Below are positions 45,431-59,008 of a stretch of DNA of 64,000 nt, in pieces (position 1 is the first letter of the stretch; every line of letters starts with the position of its first letter). The translations under genes and the position numbers were made by a program. Origin of the DNA: Lineus longissimus. Taxonomy: Eukaryota; Nemertea; Pilidiophora; Heteronemertea; Lineidae. The stretch lies in assembly GCF_910592395.1 (NCBI RefSeq), contig NC_088317.1, positions 14,818,001 through 14,882,000 on the forward strand, given 5' to 3'. The notes beneath the pieces are model-generated. The model ran no database searches. It had not been told where the DNA came from and saw only the letters and a list, made by a program, of their open reading frames with translations.

Positions 45431-48266
45431 AGCTATCATCTGACCTAGACGTGTTGTTGATTTTTTTGTTACACAACCAACCGGCCCCGATTATAGAGGT
45501 TATGAGGTATGATATTTTCCTCAGATTTTTTTCTAGTGCGTGACGTCAAAAGTCAACTGATTTTAGGAAGACAAGGGCTGACATTTGAAAAAAAACGGCG
45601 GGCGTTATTCATTGCCTACCTGATAAGTTTCAAATTCTTACACTGTGTTTATTCTTGCCTTTATTGACTTATTTACACACTGACATGTACTCGAACGAAG
45701 ACTTGCAATATTCATGCTTGCGAAAACAACACTACTACATGAAAATATGCCTAAATATGGTATGTAACATGACGCCACCGATTTTATATGCAAATCATAG
45801 TGACACTTCAGTTTCTTAAAATGTGCTTTAGACGACTGGTATTTATTGATATTTCTGTGTGAGTTGCATCGAACAGTCAACTATTCCCATGGTAATGTTT
45901 ATAATTCATGAGCAGGGCCGCCATATCAATAGCATGGTCAAAGGATGTGTACGGAGTGCACAAAATACATCCGGTTCACATTGATATGATTTGAAACTTC
46001 TTTGTTATGACACCATACAATGTACTTGACTGTGACATGAATGTTGACCAGCTGTGGCGCACTGGTGAGGATGTCCGATAGTCGAGCCATGGGTCGAGGG
46101 TTACGCACCAGCAAATCCTTGTCTGGTCGCCGCTTTGTTATATTCACAGATCAAACCCAGGTGAGCGCTGAAGCGACGGATTTCATTCTAATCAACTTCC
46201 GAACCAACGGAAACAAAAATAGCCATGGCCTCCATCTCTTAATTCAGTCAGGAGATCCGTTTGCAAGTGTTTTTTTAAATTACTGTAGTCAACACTCAGT
46301 GAACCGAAAATATACACATTTGATTTTGGTGTTTCTACAAATGTATTTTCTTGAATATTGCGACATTTGCCAAAACGCTGTGCCGTCGTTGCCTTTTTTG
46401 AATTTGTTCAGTGGATGCCCTGTATTCATGCAAATATTTTGTTTGGCGCAGGATGCGGAAACACTGATCGCCCAGGCCGGTGGTCCAAGGGAAGAGAAAG
46501 TAATGTGAACAAGCAGCTTTACAGCTTAACATCCGGCATTGTTGTTTTCGTCAAATGCTGAACGATTTTTGATTCATCAACTGCAGAGTCTAAAAGTTCT
46601 ACATGTAGACGACCGACTTTTAAAAAAAAACTCATTCCCGTCTCGCCAAATTAACGCTGCTTACAGCATACTAAATATGGCACCAAGTGACGATTTCACA
46701 ACTTGGTACATGCCAATGATTTGAGTTAGTGCGAGCAATCGAATCGCGTCCTCAAGAGACCCCGGGCCATCTTTCTCGGGCTAAATCTTTCCTGTCCCTT
46801 TGGTGCGGGATGAAGATTGAAATAATTAAGTGCCTGGAAAATAATTTTTTTTTAGATTCCTACGATATTATTTTAATGAACTTGAATGAAAGTGCATGTA
46901 TTTTGCAATTGATGAGCGACTTGTTTTTAAAATGCTAGCTGTCGCTCTACCGAAACTACAACACTTATTAATTTGAATGAATGAATGAAATTTGCGTACT
47001 GCCTTTCCAAATTGAATAAGATGCACACGGCGGACAAGATACCTCAAGAACATGTTTTCGTCATTGTGTCGATCGTGTGCGCGTACTTTAGAACAGGGAG
47101 AGTTCCGTGAAAAAAGGATGACTAATTTGCTCAAGACCTTTTGAAATACATGCACAGCACCGCGGGTCAAAATAGAATTTGACCCATTTCCATCATGTGA
47201 AACCCTTTGAGATAATATCGAAAACCAATGCGAAAAGAGCTCTTCTGGGCAGCGAACTTTCCGCATCAATAACTTTTAACCTGAACCAGAAAAAACACAA
47301 ATCAATTATCGAACTTACATTTTACATAAGCGCCTCCATAAAACTTCATTTGAATCGATGACATTTCTAGCGCCTTAACAAATCTATAACTGGTGTGTTT
47401 CCATTTTTACATCAGTAATACAGTAAACCATTTTTCATCCGAAATAGGTCTAGGTTTTTATGTCTCATTAAAAAAAATACAATATATTTTGTGTTGAAAG
47501 CTACCCAGTGTCCCAGAAAGAGTACAAGGGCAAATCATTTGAAGTTTTTATGAAATTGGGTAAATATCAATGATCGTAAAATGGCTCCACCATATGGTGG
47601 TTTATATACCGTATAACACATAGCATTTACTATATACGGCATAATTAGGTCAATTTGGGTGAGACGCACTAAACTGAGGCGCGCGATATACATGTATAGA
47701 TAAAAGTCTCCTCGTGGAATTCTCTGCAGACGTATGAGACGAGGTTACGGACAGATCGGAGTACCCCTGACAGTACAGAATATGATTTTTTTGTGTTCTG
47801 AATCGATTTCTTACTGCCTTATATGGTACTGGCCTGAACAGCACAGCAACCTCCCAGAATCGCAATGTACTTTAACTCATTCCAAGTATCTACATACCAA
47901 TTGTTTGGATTGCATGATTAGCCGGAAGAAGATCAATATCTGCGACATGTGAAAAGTCGATTTCGGGCTTCATTCAATAAAATCGAATGTTTTCGTTTGC
48001 CTGTGAAATACCAAAGGCTGTAGAAGGTCATGGACTGATACTGCGCTGGGTATCATCGGAAAAAGTGTAATTGCCGACTATGGCTTAAGGTGATCTCTGC
48101 ATCTGTCCCTCTCAGAAGGCAAACTGGCGACTGGTCTCTCTCAAATAACGTCTTACGTATTGTGGTTAGAGAATATTTGATGTGTACACTGCTGATGCAG
48201 CTGGTTGGCTCTTTTACTAAGATCGTGTACATGTACACTGGTGGTTCAGAGGTGAGCTGGCCTGAA
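45431..48266. other. Intergenic, no gene recognised
   Basis: Several open frames of 60 to 155 codons overlap on both strands but none has recognisable motifs or consistent splice signals. Confidence 0.6.
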
Positions 48267-48533
48267 ATACGGGAGGTCCTCGTGAATACCGGTAGCCTGT
48301 CCTTTCTGTACTACAAAAGTAGGACCATACATTTCGGAGGTCCACAAATGAGTACCTGCAGGATTAAGTAGGTCCTGGTCCCGCCTTTATTGTGACTTGT
48401 CATGTCAATAACATTTAAATAACACTGTTCATGGAGTATGAATAGCCAATTATAATACATGCAATACATGGCACCCCAAGAGGCCTCTTCAAAATGGCAC
48501 CCGATACCGGTATTCACGAGGACGACCTGTATA
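48267..48533. mobile_element. Inverted-repeat element family, copy A (internally deleted)
   Basis: The ends ATACGGGAGGTCCTCGTGAA and TTCACGAGGACGACCTGTAT are inverse complements with CCGGTA next to them. The internal words GGCCTCTTC and AATTATAATACATGC are shared with copies B and C. It is about 110 bp shorter than copy B. Confidence 0.85.
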
Positions 48534-50164
48534 TCTCGGAGGCGGATTAGGAAAAAGGGTATGAGGCGTCCCCACGTTCATTATTTCCAAAAATAAATTT
48601 CTAATGTTATTATTCTTGGGAAGAGCCCCCAGACACACCTAGTTCCCAAGATAGCACCCTCGTGCCTTTCTCGGTATGGCTGCGGCCTCCCTTTCCATGA
48701 TTCCGTGATTCGCCAGCGTATCTCTTCAACAGGAGACATGAAACGATCATAATTCGAATGTTACATTACGAGCAATTTGATACAATTCTATGGAGTAACT
48801 TGCTTTTCCCCTTGGCAAGTCTTGCCAGAACTAGAAGTCTAATCAGAGAGCAGCATTGCATTCTACAGTTGTATTGATCAGTCGAGTGACGCTCCCTGGT
48901 AGGTTTCAGGAAGCCTCGGCAGCATTCACGATTGGCGCACGCGGGAGCCTCCTATGTCAGTCAGCGGACTGAGCAAGCTACGGATTATTCTAATGGTGAT
49001 TATGCGAGGATAATCGAGGAATTCCCGCGCTGTTTAAAACAATTCCGCGCAGCCCGTGAATCCCGGGCCTCGTTTTAGTTAGGGGAGTGACAATAATGAA
49101 CGATCTTCAACTTAATTTGAATAACTCACTCCGTAGTCTTCGGCATTGGGAGCGTGGCATCATTTAGGTAGGGGTGCCCGTTACTAGTCTATGCAGAAGG
49201 CTTGGACGGTTTTACCTCCGTAGGATTTGTTAGGGAAGTGAATAAATGAGCAAAAGATAAGAAAAATACTACAGCCTGTAGGTGGACTTAGCAGCTACTG
49301 CGTGGAATGCATTTGTCAACTTTGTGGATTTTCAGGATTTTATAATCCCTTGTGAATTTCGGAGGAAATAACCTGATGTGGGCTACGTTACGGAGATAAA
49401 CCACGCCCTAAAATTGAGGAAGCTATCGATATACACTGGAGAGAAAGGTAGGTTGTTAGCAATCTCTTCCTTTCTGAGCATGCACAATGTCCATGGATGT
49501 GCATGCACCATTAATGTTTTTTTTCACTGCAGTGTTGATGTAAATTGGGCAACCGCCCGCCTATGTCCTAATGCATCACGAAAACTGTGGACTGAGGCAG
49601 CCTTTTTTTCACTCGCTGATGTTATGAAAAAAGTTCTTCACCTTGTACAACATACCTCGTTTCACAAAAATGTATATGACCAGGGCCGTAGTTGAGGGGA
49701 GGGGGCACCACCGACACCCCATCACCCACAAGCTGTTTTTCAGACTGACCGAGGATGAAACCCCCCCCCCCCATTCCCACCCAATCCCCCTAAAAGAGGG
49801 CTGAACACTGCTTACCTTAATTGCATTTACATTCTAATCTGACATTCTGACTCATCTGTGAAAGCCCCTAGGCCTGCTTTGAACAGTTACCCCCCCCCCC
49901 CGTCGATCAATGCACATTACTTTGTCATTATTACTCACTTGCCTTAAACAACTCAAGGCGAACGGTATTCATATGACAACTTTACTGTCACACACCGAGA
50001 AAACACACTCGCCTTTCAGCTCATTCAAAAGGGATTTTTTCGTTTAAAAATGAGAAAATCTTAAAATTGCCTATTGCGTAAATACGCACTGAATATTAAT
50101 TTCAGCAATGCCGTTGTGAAGAGACACTATAATTATGCTTTGGCGAATTTACGTGCACCACGGC
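48534..50164. other. Intergenic, no gene recognised
   Basis: It contains two C homopolymer tracts (49760-49772 and 49889-49900) and a fragment starting CAGGGCCGTAGTTGAGGGG (49682) resembling the hAT-like MITE at 23454. No coding sequence is supported. Confidence 0.6.
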
Positions 50165-50388
50165 AGGAAACCCATAGGGAAACGCTCATAAAAATGGGAA
50201 GTTTTGAACGGCCCGGTGAAAACCTAAGGCGGGAATAAGCTTTCGTTGGTAAAAGTTATTAGTTTCGAGTTCCCCTCAGGTATTTGATTATGAAGCCAAT
50301 GAGCTGCATAAGAAGTAATCACCAATTTAGTTATTTTACCACGTTCAGCTAATCTAAAAGACTTGTGCCACGACTGGATCTCTTTTTC
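50165..50388 (+). repeat. Long inverted repeat, left arm
   Basis: It runs from GGAAACCCATAGGGAAACGC through AACGGCCCGGTGAAAACC and GTTCCCCTCAGGTATTTGAT to GTGCCACGACTGGATCTCTT. Its diverged inverse complement is at 53850-54125. Confidence 0.85.
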
Positions 50389-53300
50389 AAGACACGAGTA
50401 AATACAGTGAACACTGCCTGTAAATGTATCAGTGATACGTTTTGCCTATTAAAGTTATATTTTAACATCTTTATGTACAGTGATTCAGCTAAAATAGAAT
50501 ATTTAACATACAATGTATATGGTTCAAGATGTAGGGTGGTATATGTATGGGAAGATTCACCCCACGCTGGGCCAATGTGACCCCATCTTATCACCGTACT
50601 TAACATGTTTCTCTCACTATCATTACTGGCATTCCCAATTGTGTAATACATACATTATTTATGTGAGGAGTAAACTAGCCCCCGGGACAAGGTGTAATAA
50701 TATTTGCTTTACCTCTTAATTCAATCACTCAGCCGTATAGATCAAGACATGCAAAGCTAACGGGAATAGTTTACATGTCAATTTCTCTGCTAACATGCTA
50801 GAATTGCTATGAGTGGCAATGTTATAGTGTCTATCTACTAAGGCGACACAGCCAAATGGACATTGACAAAAAGGAAGTGACTGTACTGCGCCCACCCAGA
50901 TATGCCAAAACGGATGGAAGTTCTCCCATTTGGATCGTGGCCATATGGAAGGTTAGTTTGTGACTAATTCTGAATCATACTTTTCACAGCAAACATCGTC
51001 GAACAGTTTTTAGTTTGTTGTTCATGATATCTTATAAATGGTAGCAGACCAATTAAGTGGATGAGGAGATGCATGCATGTATTGTTCGGAAGGGCCGCCT
51101 GGGCGTATTCTGTCTTTGGTCGTGGGAATCTTGCACATTAAAAGTACACCAACTTATACTTGGGATGATATGACGAAATGTAAGAGCCAAATTAAGCACC
51201 AGCCAGCCATGGGCACGATCAATATGGGAGAATTTCGGTGGAAATCTGACTGGGCGCAAAAAAATGACGCGAAAATTATGGTTTATAGACACGGATAGGT
51301 TATTACGAATTACAAACCAAGAAATGCAAATTGGGGATTTATGTCGTCAACTTTAGCTCCAGTTTGGCTCTCTGATCCCTATACATGTACATGTACATGT
51401 ATAGACAGCCATCCCCGAGCCAACATCCTCTAACATACTTCTCAGCAAAAAAAACATTGACCAGGAGACACGATCGCCTCGTATGACCCCAGTACGGTGG
51501 ACGATGCCCAAAGGAGTGAATGGGTGTCAAATTCTCACTAATGACTTTAGAGCCATGGGACATAGCGGACTTTTGAATGAAGTATTTTATTAGAGAGAGA
51601 GGTTGCCAATAATCCTCAGTGGGGTCCTGAGAAATACATACTGACTAGCAATGACTCAGAAGTAAAACAAAATGACGCGGAATAGTAAGTGAAAGGGATA
51701 CTGCGCCAACTGACCAGGCGGAGTAAAACATGTGGGTTTTTTTCAATCAGAATTGTAATGGTCATTCGTATTATCAACGGGAATGAGCAGTTCTGAGAAA
51801 AGAGCAGCACCTGCAAAACTTTGATTGGGAGAGGCTACGCAGAACAAGAAACGAGCTCCTTACACCTGTCATGAGGGCAGATGGAGGCAACGCAGGACCG
51901 TAGGCCCGGGTGGGGGAGCAGTGGACGAACTATGCCCCGGACGGAGCTAACGGGTAGTGAGTGAGTAGCTAAGGCATTATAACTGACTTTTCAATGGCAG
52001 CATGCTATATGCTTCACCATCACTGATATCTCCAGCTGGCAAGTTACCCCTTGTGAAAAAAAAACAAATTAAGATTCTTACAGGATTCTGAGCTATGGTA
52101 TTATTCAGTTTCGTCTAGTTAAGAGCGTATTAACCAAGAATCTTCCAAAAATCAAGGATTGTACAACTAAGATCTTAGCTGAGAATCTTGTAAGAATTTC
52201 ATTTGGATTTTCGATCTGAGAATGCATCTATCCTGTTACATAATGCGATTGCCAAACATGCTATTGCATCCGGACTCTCTGAGTGATGACTGATTCGCAT
52301 GGCCGTGTGGAACGGTACCAAGAAGATATTACGCGACTTGCTCGTGGCAAGGTTCATGATAATTTCTGGGAATGCTTCTCAATGGCCCAGGAGATTGCTA
52401 CGGAGTGATTATGAATGCAAGTCGATCGTGGCGATCAGGACAGCAAAGGTCAACCACGCGATGAATGTAGATTCTTATTACTGATAATTAACGCAGGAGA
52501 ATTTCCTAGAACGCCCAAGGAGTTTTCTAAGACTACAGTCGGCAGCGTACGGTATGGTTGGCGATGATGGAATCGTTGGCCAAATATGCACCTTTTACTA
52601 AAACTAATTTCTTGGAAATTGAATGCCGTTGGCTGTCAAAAGGTCTCATCTTTACTGGCGAGTTACCTTAGCGACACAGTCTGAGGAGACTTCGATGCTT
52701 TCGCTTCAAACCTGGCATGTCTTGGAGAATACTTGAAAGGTTTTGTCATCCAAACATTGACTTAAGATATATTCCCTCTGCTCATCGGAACAGTCTGCCA
52801 CCCCAGGTCGAATGACACGGGAATCTTGCTATTCAAGATCTTGATGCTCAGTTTTTTATACATATGTAGTACTCTTGAAACCAGAATTATACGGGAAAAC
52901 GTTTGATATAATCATAAGAGAAGCTTCATATCCTGCGTCTTGTCCTGACCTTGTTGTCTTCAATATAGCTTACTCTGCCTCTCGACATGACGTAGGAGTA
53001 GCAAAAACCTGAATCTGAGAATGCGTCCTGGTGGTTAATACTGCTGACTATATGTCCATCGGGTTCGACTTCGGAGAAAACCCAGGAGTGTATTTCTTGA
53101 TGACTGGCGTGGAGTTCAAAGAGATCTAGAATTCCTGGCTATCTTATTCAGTGATTTACTTGCCAAGTCAAAGAAGGCTAAATAAAACATACTCTCAGTG
53201 AGTCAATAAAGCAACAAATGTACATGTATTGCATCACTCGAATCCAGGGTCAACTTGGAGAGAAGCCAGAAGCACTGTGAGACATTCACGTGTTTACAGC

Positions 53301-53849
53301 TACTGTGTTGATGAACTCTGTGAGACTTTCCTGGGAACGCAATTCCTATTCAATTGATTCGTTATGAATATTGTTAGGACTATTTATCTGATTCATTGTT
53401 CTTTAAGAGGAAATGATAAATGCCAACACAGTTCCACGTTAAAGTTGATAAACAGAGTGCTTTATTTGTTCTCGCGAGAAAATATTGAATAAGAAGTAAT
53501 AGTAGTTACTCAGAAATTTAATTGTAGTTGGTAATATTTTTTAACCTTATTATTGTTTTAGAACTTCTAAATTCGAGCAAAGTCATACATGCAATAAAAT
53601 ATGAGTGAGCTTCTACATCACCCACGAATAAAGATTTCCAAAAACGAATTCTGATCTGGCTGCTGTGCACAACAATTCCTAATCGTTACCGTAGCTCGTA
53701 GGCAATCAGAAGCTCAGCCCCGTTACGTTTTCAATCTTTTGACTAAAAGAACCTCCACACCAAAAAGCCAATGTGTTAAGATTAAGATGGATGACGATTT
53801 GGACTATATCTCTCTATTCAACAGAGAATAGGCCTACATTTCAAGTTAA
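50389..53849. other. 3.5-kb interior between long inverted repeats
   Basis: No protein-coding region is recognised. It contains a TACATGTACATG run (51381-51402) and a 'AAGATTCTTACAGGATTCT ... GAATCTTGTAAG' inverted segment (52067-52195) of a type also seen at 34558 and 35936. Confidence 0.55.
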
Positions 53850-54125
53850 AGAGATCCAGTCGTGGCACAAAAGCTTTATTTAGACTAGCTGAACGTTGTA
53901 AAAATATCTTAATTGGTGTTTACCTCTTATGCAGTTCATTGACTGGAGTCAGTAATGTAATGCAACGTTATGCAATGTTACATAGATGACCAGTTCACAT
54001 GATCAACTACCTGAGGGGAACTCGAAACTGCTAAGATTTATCAATGGAAGCTTATTCCCGCCTTAGGTTTTAACCGGGCCGTTCAAAACTCTTTATTTAA
54101 ATAAGCGTTTTGTGATAGGTTTCCT
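53850..54125 (-). repeat. Long inverted repeat, right arm
   Basis: It begins GAGATCCAGTCGTGGCACAA and ends near GATAGGTTTCC; read in reverse it follows the left arm almost throughout. It carries about 45 extra bases around 53945-53995 (a small ATGTAATGCAACGTTATGC insertion). Confidence 0.85.
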
Positions 54126-54379
54126 TTCACTAGAAAAGATATAAACTGCCATGGCTGCTCTAACTAAAGTACTTGTAGACCCACGCGCGTTTGATAAATG
54201 ATGGTATGGCCCAGGGCATTGTAAGTTTCTCTTTGAAACCTGAGGTAGAAAGCGTTATAGATTATTTGAATTTGATTTAGCTGTACATTTAGACATTATG
54301 ACCTCATATGCCATTGATTCTTCTATCCAGGATTAGATTAATTTTTACCCCTTTTCACACCAAACGTCGATATGTTTGC

Positions 54380-54899
54380 TATACAGTGTGTCCACAAATA
54401 TTGCAATCTTCACAAATGCATGAGCTAAGGCTGCAAAGGCATGATGCTATTACTCCAGATCGCAATCAATTGCCGTAACCTGCAGTAACCCCACCATGCG
54501 ATACGCTTTCCTGATCACTAATAAATGACTTTCCCCAGCCCAGACTTAGGTTCATCGAGGTGAAAATGGCTTCAAAATGCCCTGTTTCGAGAAATTCAGC
54601 TGCATGTAGAAGCCACTTTCGAACAGAACCGCCAATACATTACGCCCTTCTTATCCCCTTGCCAGTGCTAGGCTGTTCCCCTCTAAAAGAATTGTTTGCG
54701 ATGACTAAAAAGAATTCAGCGTTGCAACAATTTGCACTCTTTTGCACAAACCCTATTGCTTTTAATTCATTTTAGAGGACACTTATTTTTTTATGACTAT
54801 AACAGACCGGTCATGGATTGCTCCCGCCATTTCGGTCCTCGATGAAGTATTTTACTTGGGAAGACACAATGCAGTTGATGCATGACACACCCTGTATAT
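54380..54899. mobile_element. Possible mariner-type MITE with TATACAG termini
   Basis: The left TATACAGTGTGTCC and the right GACACACCCTGTATA are short imperfect inverse ends 520 bp apart. The interior is non-coding. The ends are the only evidence. Confidence 0.4.
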
Positions 54900-57800
54900 A
54901 GAAAGTGGCTGTTTGGGTTGCCCGATTTTCGCGGACCCTGGATCATGGCACATGTTTTTCTTATTTCGTGAGTAACACTTCGAATATTGGCAATCGCCAT
55001 AAAAGGGAAGAAGTCAACATGGCAGCAACACTAGCATCTCACACCAAAGCATGGCCTTCATCCAAACTAGCTCCAAACATCGCTTTCACTGACATAATTA
55101 CATGTTGTAATCTCTTACTACATCGTCTGCTGATGAGGAAGGCATTGGTTCGTGATAGTAAGGCTTTCGGGGAGGGCTTAGCGTTTTGCAGTACGCATAC
55201 GAGATGCGGCGTAATGTCACGCCTAGAATTGGCAGTGGTACCCTGTTTACGCTCTTTACGTAATAACAACGTGGAGCTGTCCACGCGAATAGCGGTACCG
55301 TCCCAATGGATGTTTAGAGCTGCACAATGATTGTAATGGATTTTAAAGATTTTATCACTTTTCAAATCATTCGGTATCGATATTACAAGGGCGTATTTCC
55401 GATGATAAGTGCGTCTGACACTAAATTATGAATGGGATAGATGACATTTGAATAGAAAGCCAATATATAGTCTGTCGACATTTAAAGAGAATGAAGAAAT
55501 ACACATTAAGTACTTCAAATACATATTGTTTGCAAAACCAAATAATACATTTTGCTATTACAAAGCTAAGTCATTTTACCTTGCTTTATGAACTGGAACC
55601 ATATGTACCAGAAAATCAAGAATATTGTTTATGCACTGCACCCGCCATCTCAAATGTTTGATTGTCACGTTCTCTTAAAGTGTCGATGCCAGGCATCAAC
55701 CATTTCCCATTATAATGAGTTGGTTTAATTCATCTCTCATGGTATCAAGTAATTTTGAGAATATCCCTGCAAACGAACCATTTTTCTCGCTGTAACCTGC
55801 GATTATGATCGAAAGCGACAAAACTCGCTCGTTTGCAGTGCTCATTGCTGGTGCCTGCGACACGAATCGCAGCGATCTGCGAACAAAATCCAGGCCAGCA
55901 ATCATCGGTTTTACAAGCAGGAAAAAATCCTTTGCCGCAAATCGCAGCGATTTTCATTGGAGGTCGCTGGGACCAAAATGCGCTCTTTTGCGCGGCTCTT
56001 TACTCTCTATAGATTCCTCGAAGCAAGATCGTTCCGAGACTTTTAACTAATTCCACCCCATGCTGTGAGGTTAATGTATACCCGGAAACCCTTTGTTGGT
56101 TATTCAAACGGCCCACAGCTTTGACAGCGCTACGCTTACCGCAGTTAAAGACACTCCAATCGTTTGTTGCCGAGGTTAAGTAAGATTTCCTTTCAACTTT
56201 TATCCTTTTACTTTAAGGCTTGATCCATTATCAAAGAGATTGTGACTTTCTTTCGGCAAACTGGTTTCTATCTCAAAGACTTAGCGGTGATGATCTGAGA
56301 GCATTATTTAATAACTTCTACGCGTTGATTTTGTGCTTTCCGTTTATCAATACGCAGCCTAACAGAAAAGGATAATCTGATAAAGCACCCCGCAAACAAG
56401 TGATTGTGTCACTGCGACCTGCCTTCATCATCGCATACCACAAAACTCTCTCGTTTGCGGTTGACATCACAGTTGTCTGCAACATGAAACAGTGATCACT
56501 GCGACCCATATTTAATCCAGCGACAGCTAGTATTTCTCACACGCGAGATATTTTCTTGCAGATCGCAGCGGTACGCAGTATCACGATAAAAATCGCTTGT
56601 TTGTGAGGCGCTTTAGATCTGCTTATGCCTCAAACCAGAAAATAAGCGACTGGATGTTGACTGTTTTGTATGTCTGTGCCTTACGGTCCCTAATTAAACA
56701 TAATCCAGGCACGTAAACAAACTTACACGACCTGAGATTCACCTGGGGAAGTGACGCTGATCAGCCAGATAGTTTCCTTGAAAATGAGACTTTCGCGCCC
56801 CAAGGCAGCAAATCATGTTCTGTGACCGGCTTGAAAATTTCGAGTAATGCGATGTGGTGCTACATTGTATACCATGCCATGTCAAGAAAGTAGTTTCTTT
56901 TCGAGAACCGATCTAATGAGAATAACCCTATACGCGGATGACGTTTTCATGGTAAACATTTTAGGTATGGGGAGTTCTCGATCTCGAACCGAAGTCCAAG
57001 CCTTGGTACCTGGTTGCCAATCCGCGATGATTCACGATGACAGGAATGATTTTCGACCAAAAAATAGCCCTTTCTCGTCATGAGATTTTCTGCATCTTAT
57101 TTAACTGTTGTCATGATAGTTAATTCATACGTTCATGTACTGGAAAACACAGCTGTCCTGGGACAATCTGTCCACGGAAATATCATAACAAATGTCGGTG
57201 ATTTTTATTCAGAAAATCTATGAGAATACAATGACATTCATACTGTGTTTAGAATTGTCGTTGTCTCTTGAGAGCGTCAAATTTAGCAGAACTCCTGTCG
57301 CGAAACTTAATAATTAATGACAATTCTGAAGCAACCTTTATGCGACAAATATCACATCATGAAGCCTAGGGCGATAACATCTCGTTCAACGAAATCCAGA
57401 TATAAGCTGACATGTGCATGCAAAACCTGTGCATATTACATGGAAACGACGTTTGGCATGTAACTTATGTCATCGAGGCCTAAAAAATAGGTGACTAGTG
57501 AATGGCAAGAGAGAATCTGTGAACCAGTCATCAAGAAGATTCTAAGACTGGCGTAGAAGTTTGATATATCCTCTGATAGAATGTCCAGGGAACAAAAACA
57601 ATATATATACATGTATGATCATATTTCATATTTAATATGTATGTATTTATTCGTTTGTTTTATAAACAAATTACTTTTTGTGAAAAGGAAAATACTTACA
57701 TGTTTGGCAATGTAACTAGTGGAGATTTTAATCGATACTGGTGTCGCTGGTCACCCTTTTTATCGACTTTTAACATATACAATCACGGTGCTTACACTGT

Positions 57801-57912
57801 TGGAAAATTGCTATTCATCGAAATCAAGCCGGGCATGCTTGCTCGATATTTGGTGCATTAAGGTATCCCTTTAAATGTAGTAGCAAAAATACGTATTTAA
57901 GCGACTCGCCTT
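54900..57912. other. Intergenic, no gene recognised; contains a duplicated segment
   Basis: Two diverged copies of about 210 bp lie at 55780-55990 and 56408-56612, sharing ACAAAACTCGCTCGTTTGC-like and AGATCGCAGCG words. Opposed open frames around 54905-55365 show no recognisable domain. Confidence 0.55.
55780..56612. repeat. Diverged direct duplication of about 210 bp
   Basis: Copy 1 at 55780-55990 and copy 2 at 56408-56612, direct orientation. CTCTCGTTTGCGG / CGCTCGTTTGCAG and GCAGATCGCAGCGG / GCAAATCGCAGCGA align, with the spacing between landmarks kept. Confidence 0.6.
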
Positions 57913-58287
57913 ATACGGGATGTCTTCGTGAATACCGGTAGCCTATCCTTTCTGTACTGTAAAAGTAGGACCAAAGGTTTCGGAGGTCCACAAAACGATA
58001 GGCTACCAGTGGGACTAAGCAGGCCCTGGTCCCGCCTTTTTTGTGACTTGTCATGCACAATCTGCAAAGCGCCGCTTCCCATACCGCCCTGGAACCATTA
58101 GAAATACTCGCTGGTGTGGCCTACATATGTTTAGCCAATGACTTTGGCGACCTGTGCATACAATAACATTTAAATAACGATGTTCATGGAGTATGGATAG
58201 CCAATTATAATACACGCAATATATGGCACCCCAAGAGGCCTCTTTAAAATGGCACTCGATACCGGTATTCACGAGGACGACCTGTAT
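57913..58287. mobile_element. Inverted-repeat element family, copy B (longest)
   Basis: The ends ATACGGGATGTCTTCGTGAA and ATTCACGAGGACGACCTGTAT bound 375 bp. A nested inverted pair GGTAGCCTATC / GATAGGCTACC lies in its left half. It contains the CATACCGCCCTGGAACCATT segment missing in copy A. Confidence 0.88.
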
Positions 58288-59008
58288 ATATTTGGTAGTA
58301 GTAGACACGTAAAACACAAACAATAATCTCACTCAAGGAACAACGACTATTTCTTTTATTCGAAAGTGAAGAATGCTCATCCACTCTTAATGCCAGTTCC
58401 AGGGAGCAGCACGCCAGTTTAGATCACATCATCAGTCGCCCGTCGTCACGTAACCCATCCAATTTAACATCAGAACCCATGTCGCGATTTCAATTTCGTG
58501 TGGATATTCAACGTCTTTTCAGAATATTAATAGACCAAATCCAATGTAGTGGAAAGCATTCAAAATTTAAATGTTTTGTCAAATATAGGTCAATGACATT
58601 GAAAAGGCTGTCATTCTATTTTTGCTGAACTGAAAACAAAAAAACGACTTTTCCCTCCTATTTTTAAGGAGATCATCGATATGATAAAACGATCGTTTAA
58701 TAGCCACTAATTAAATGTTGCTTATGAAATATGCATAAGAGATAATACTGTCTAGATTTTACCATAAATACTCAGTATTCACCATAAAAATTTGTCTGGA
58801 TTTGATCGGCTCGGATCCATTCAGATCAGCTGATGATTAGTAAACGTTATTGCGTGTCCCCTATCTAGATTATGGGTTGCAGTTCACAATGACCCGATGT
58901 AGTTTTTGTCTGAGGGTTTGATTACTCAGGTCGCTGAGTACAGAACTACTTGTCAATCTTTTGTACTGATAAATTTGTCAAATACTAATTGAAATGAGAT
59001 GAATCATC
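58288..59008. other. Intergenic, no gene recognised
   Basis: AT-rich. No repeat or open frame is worth naming. Confidence 0.6.

Noticed and set aside
46041-46508. 155-codon plus-strand open frame downstream of the guanylate cyclase
   Set aside because: No recognisable motif; codon content resembles the surrounding non-coding DNA and several alternative frames overlap it.
54905-55365. Opposed open frames of 141 and 108 codons
   Set aside because: The minus frame has a IHWDG word seen in some transposon-related proteins, but nothing else supports homology and the plus frame has no motif.
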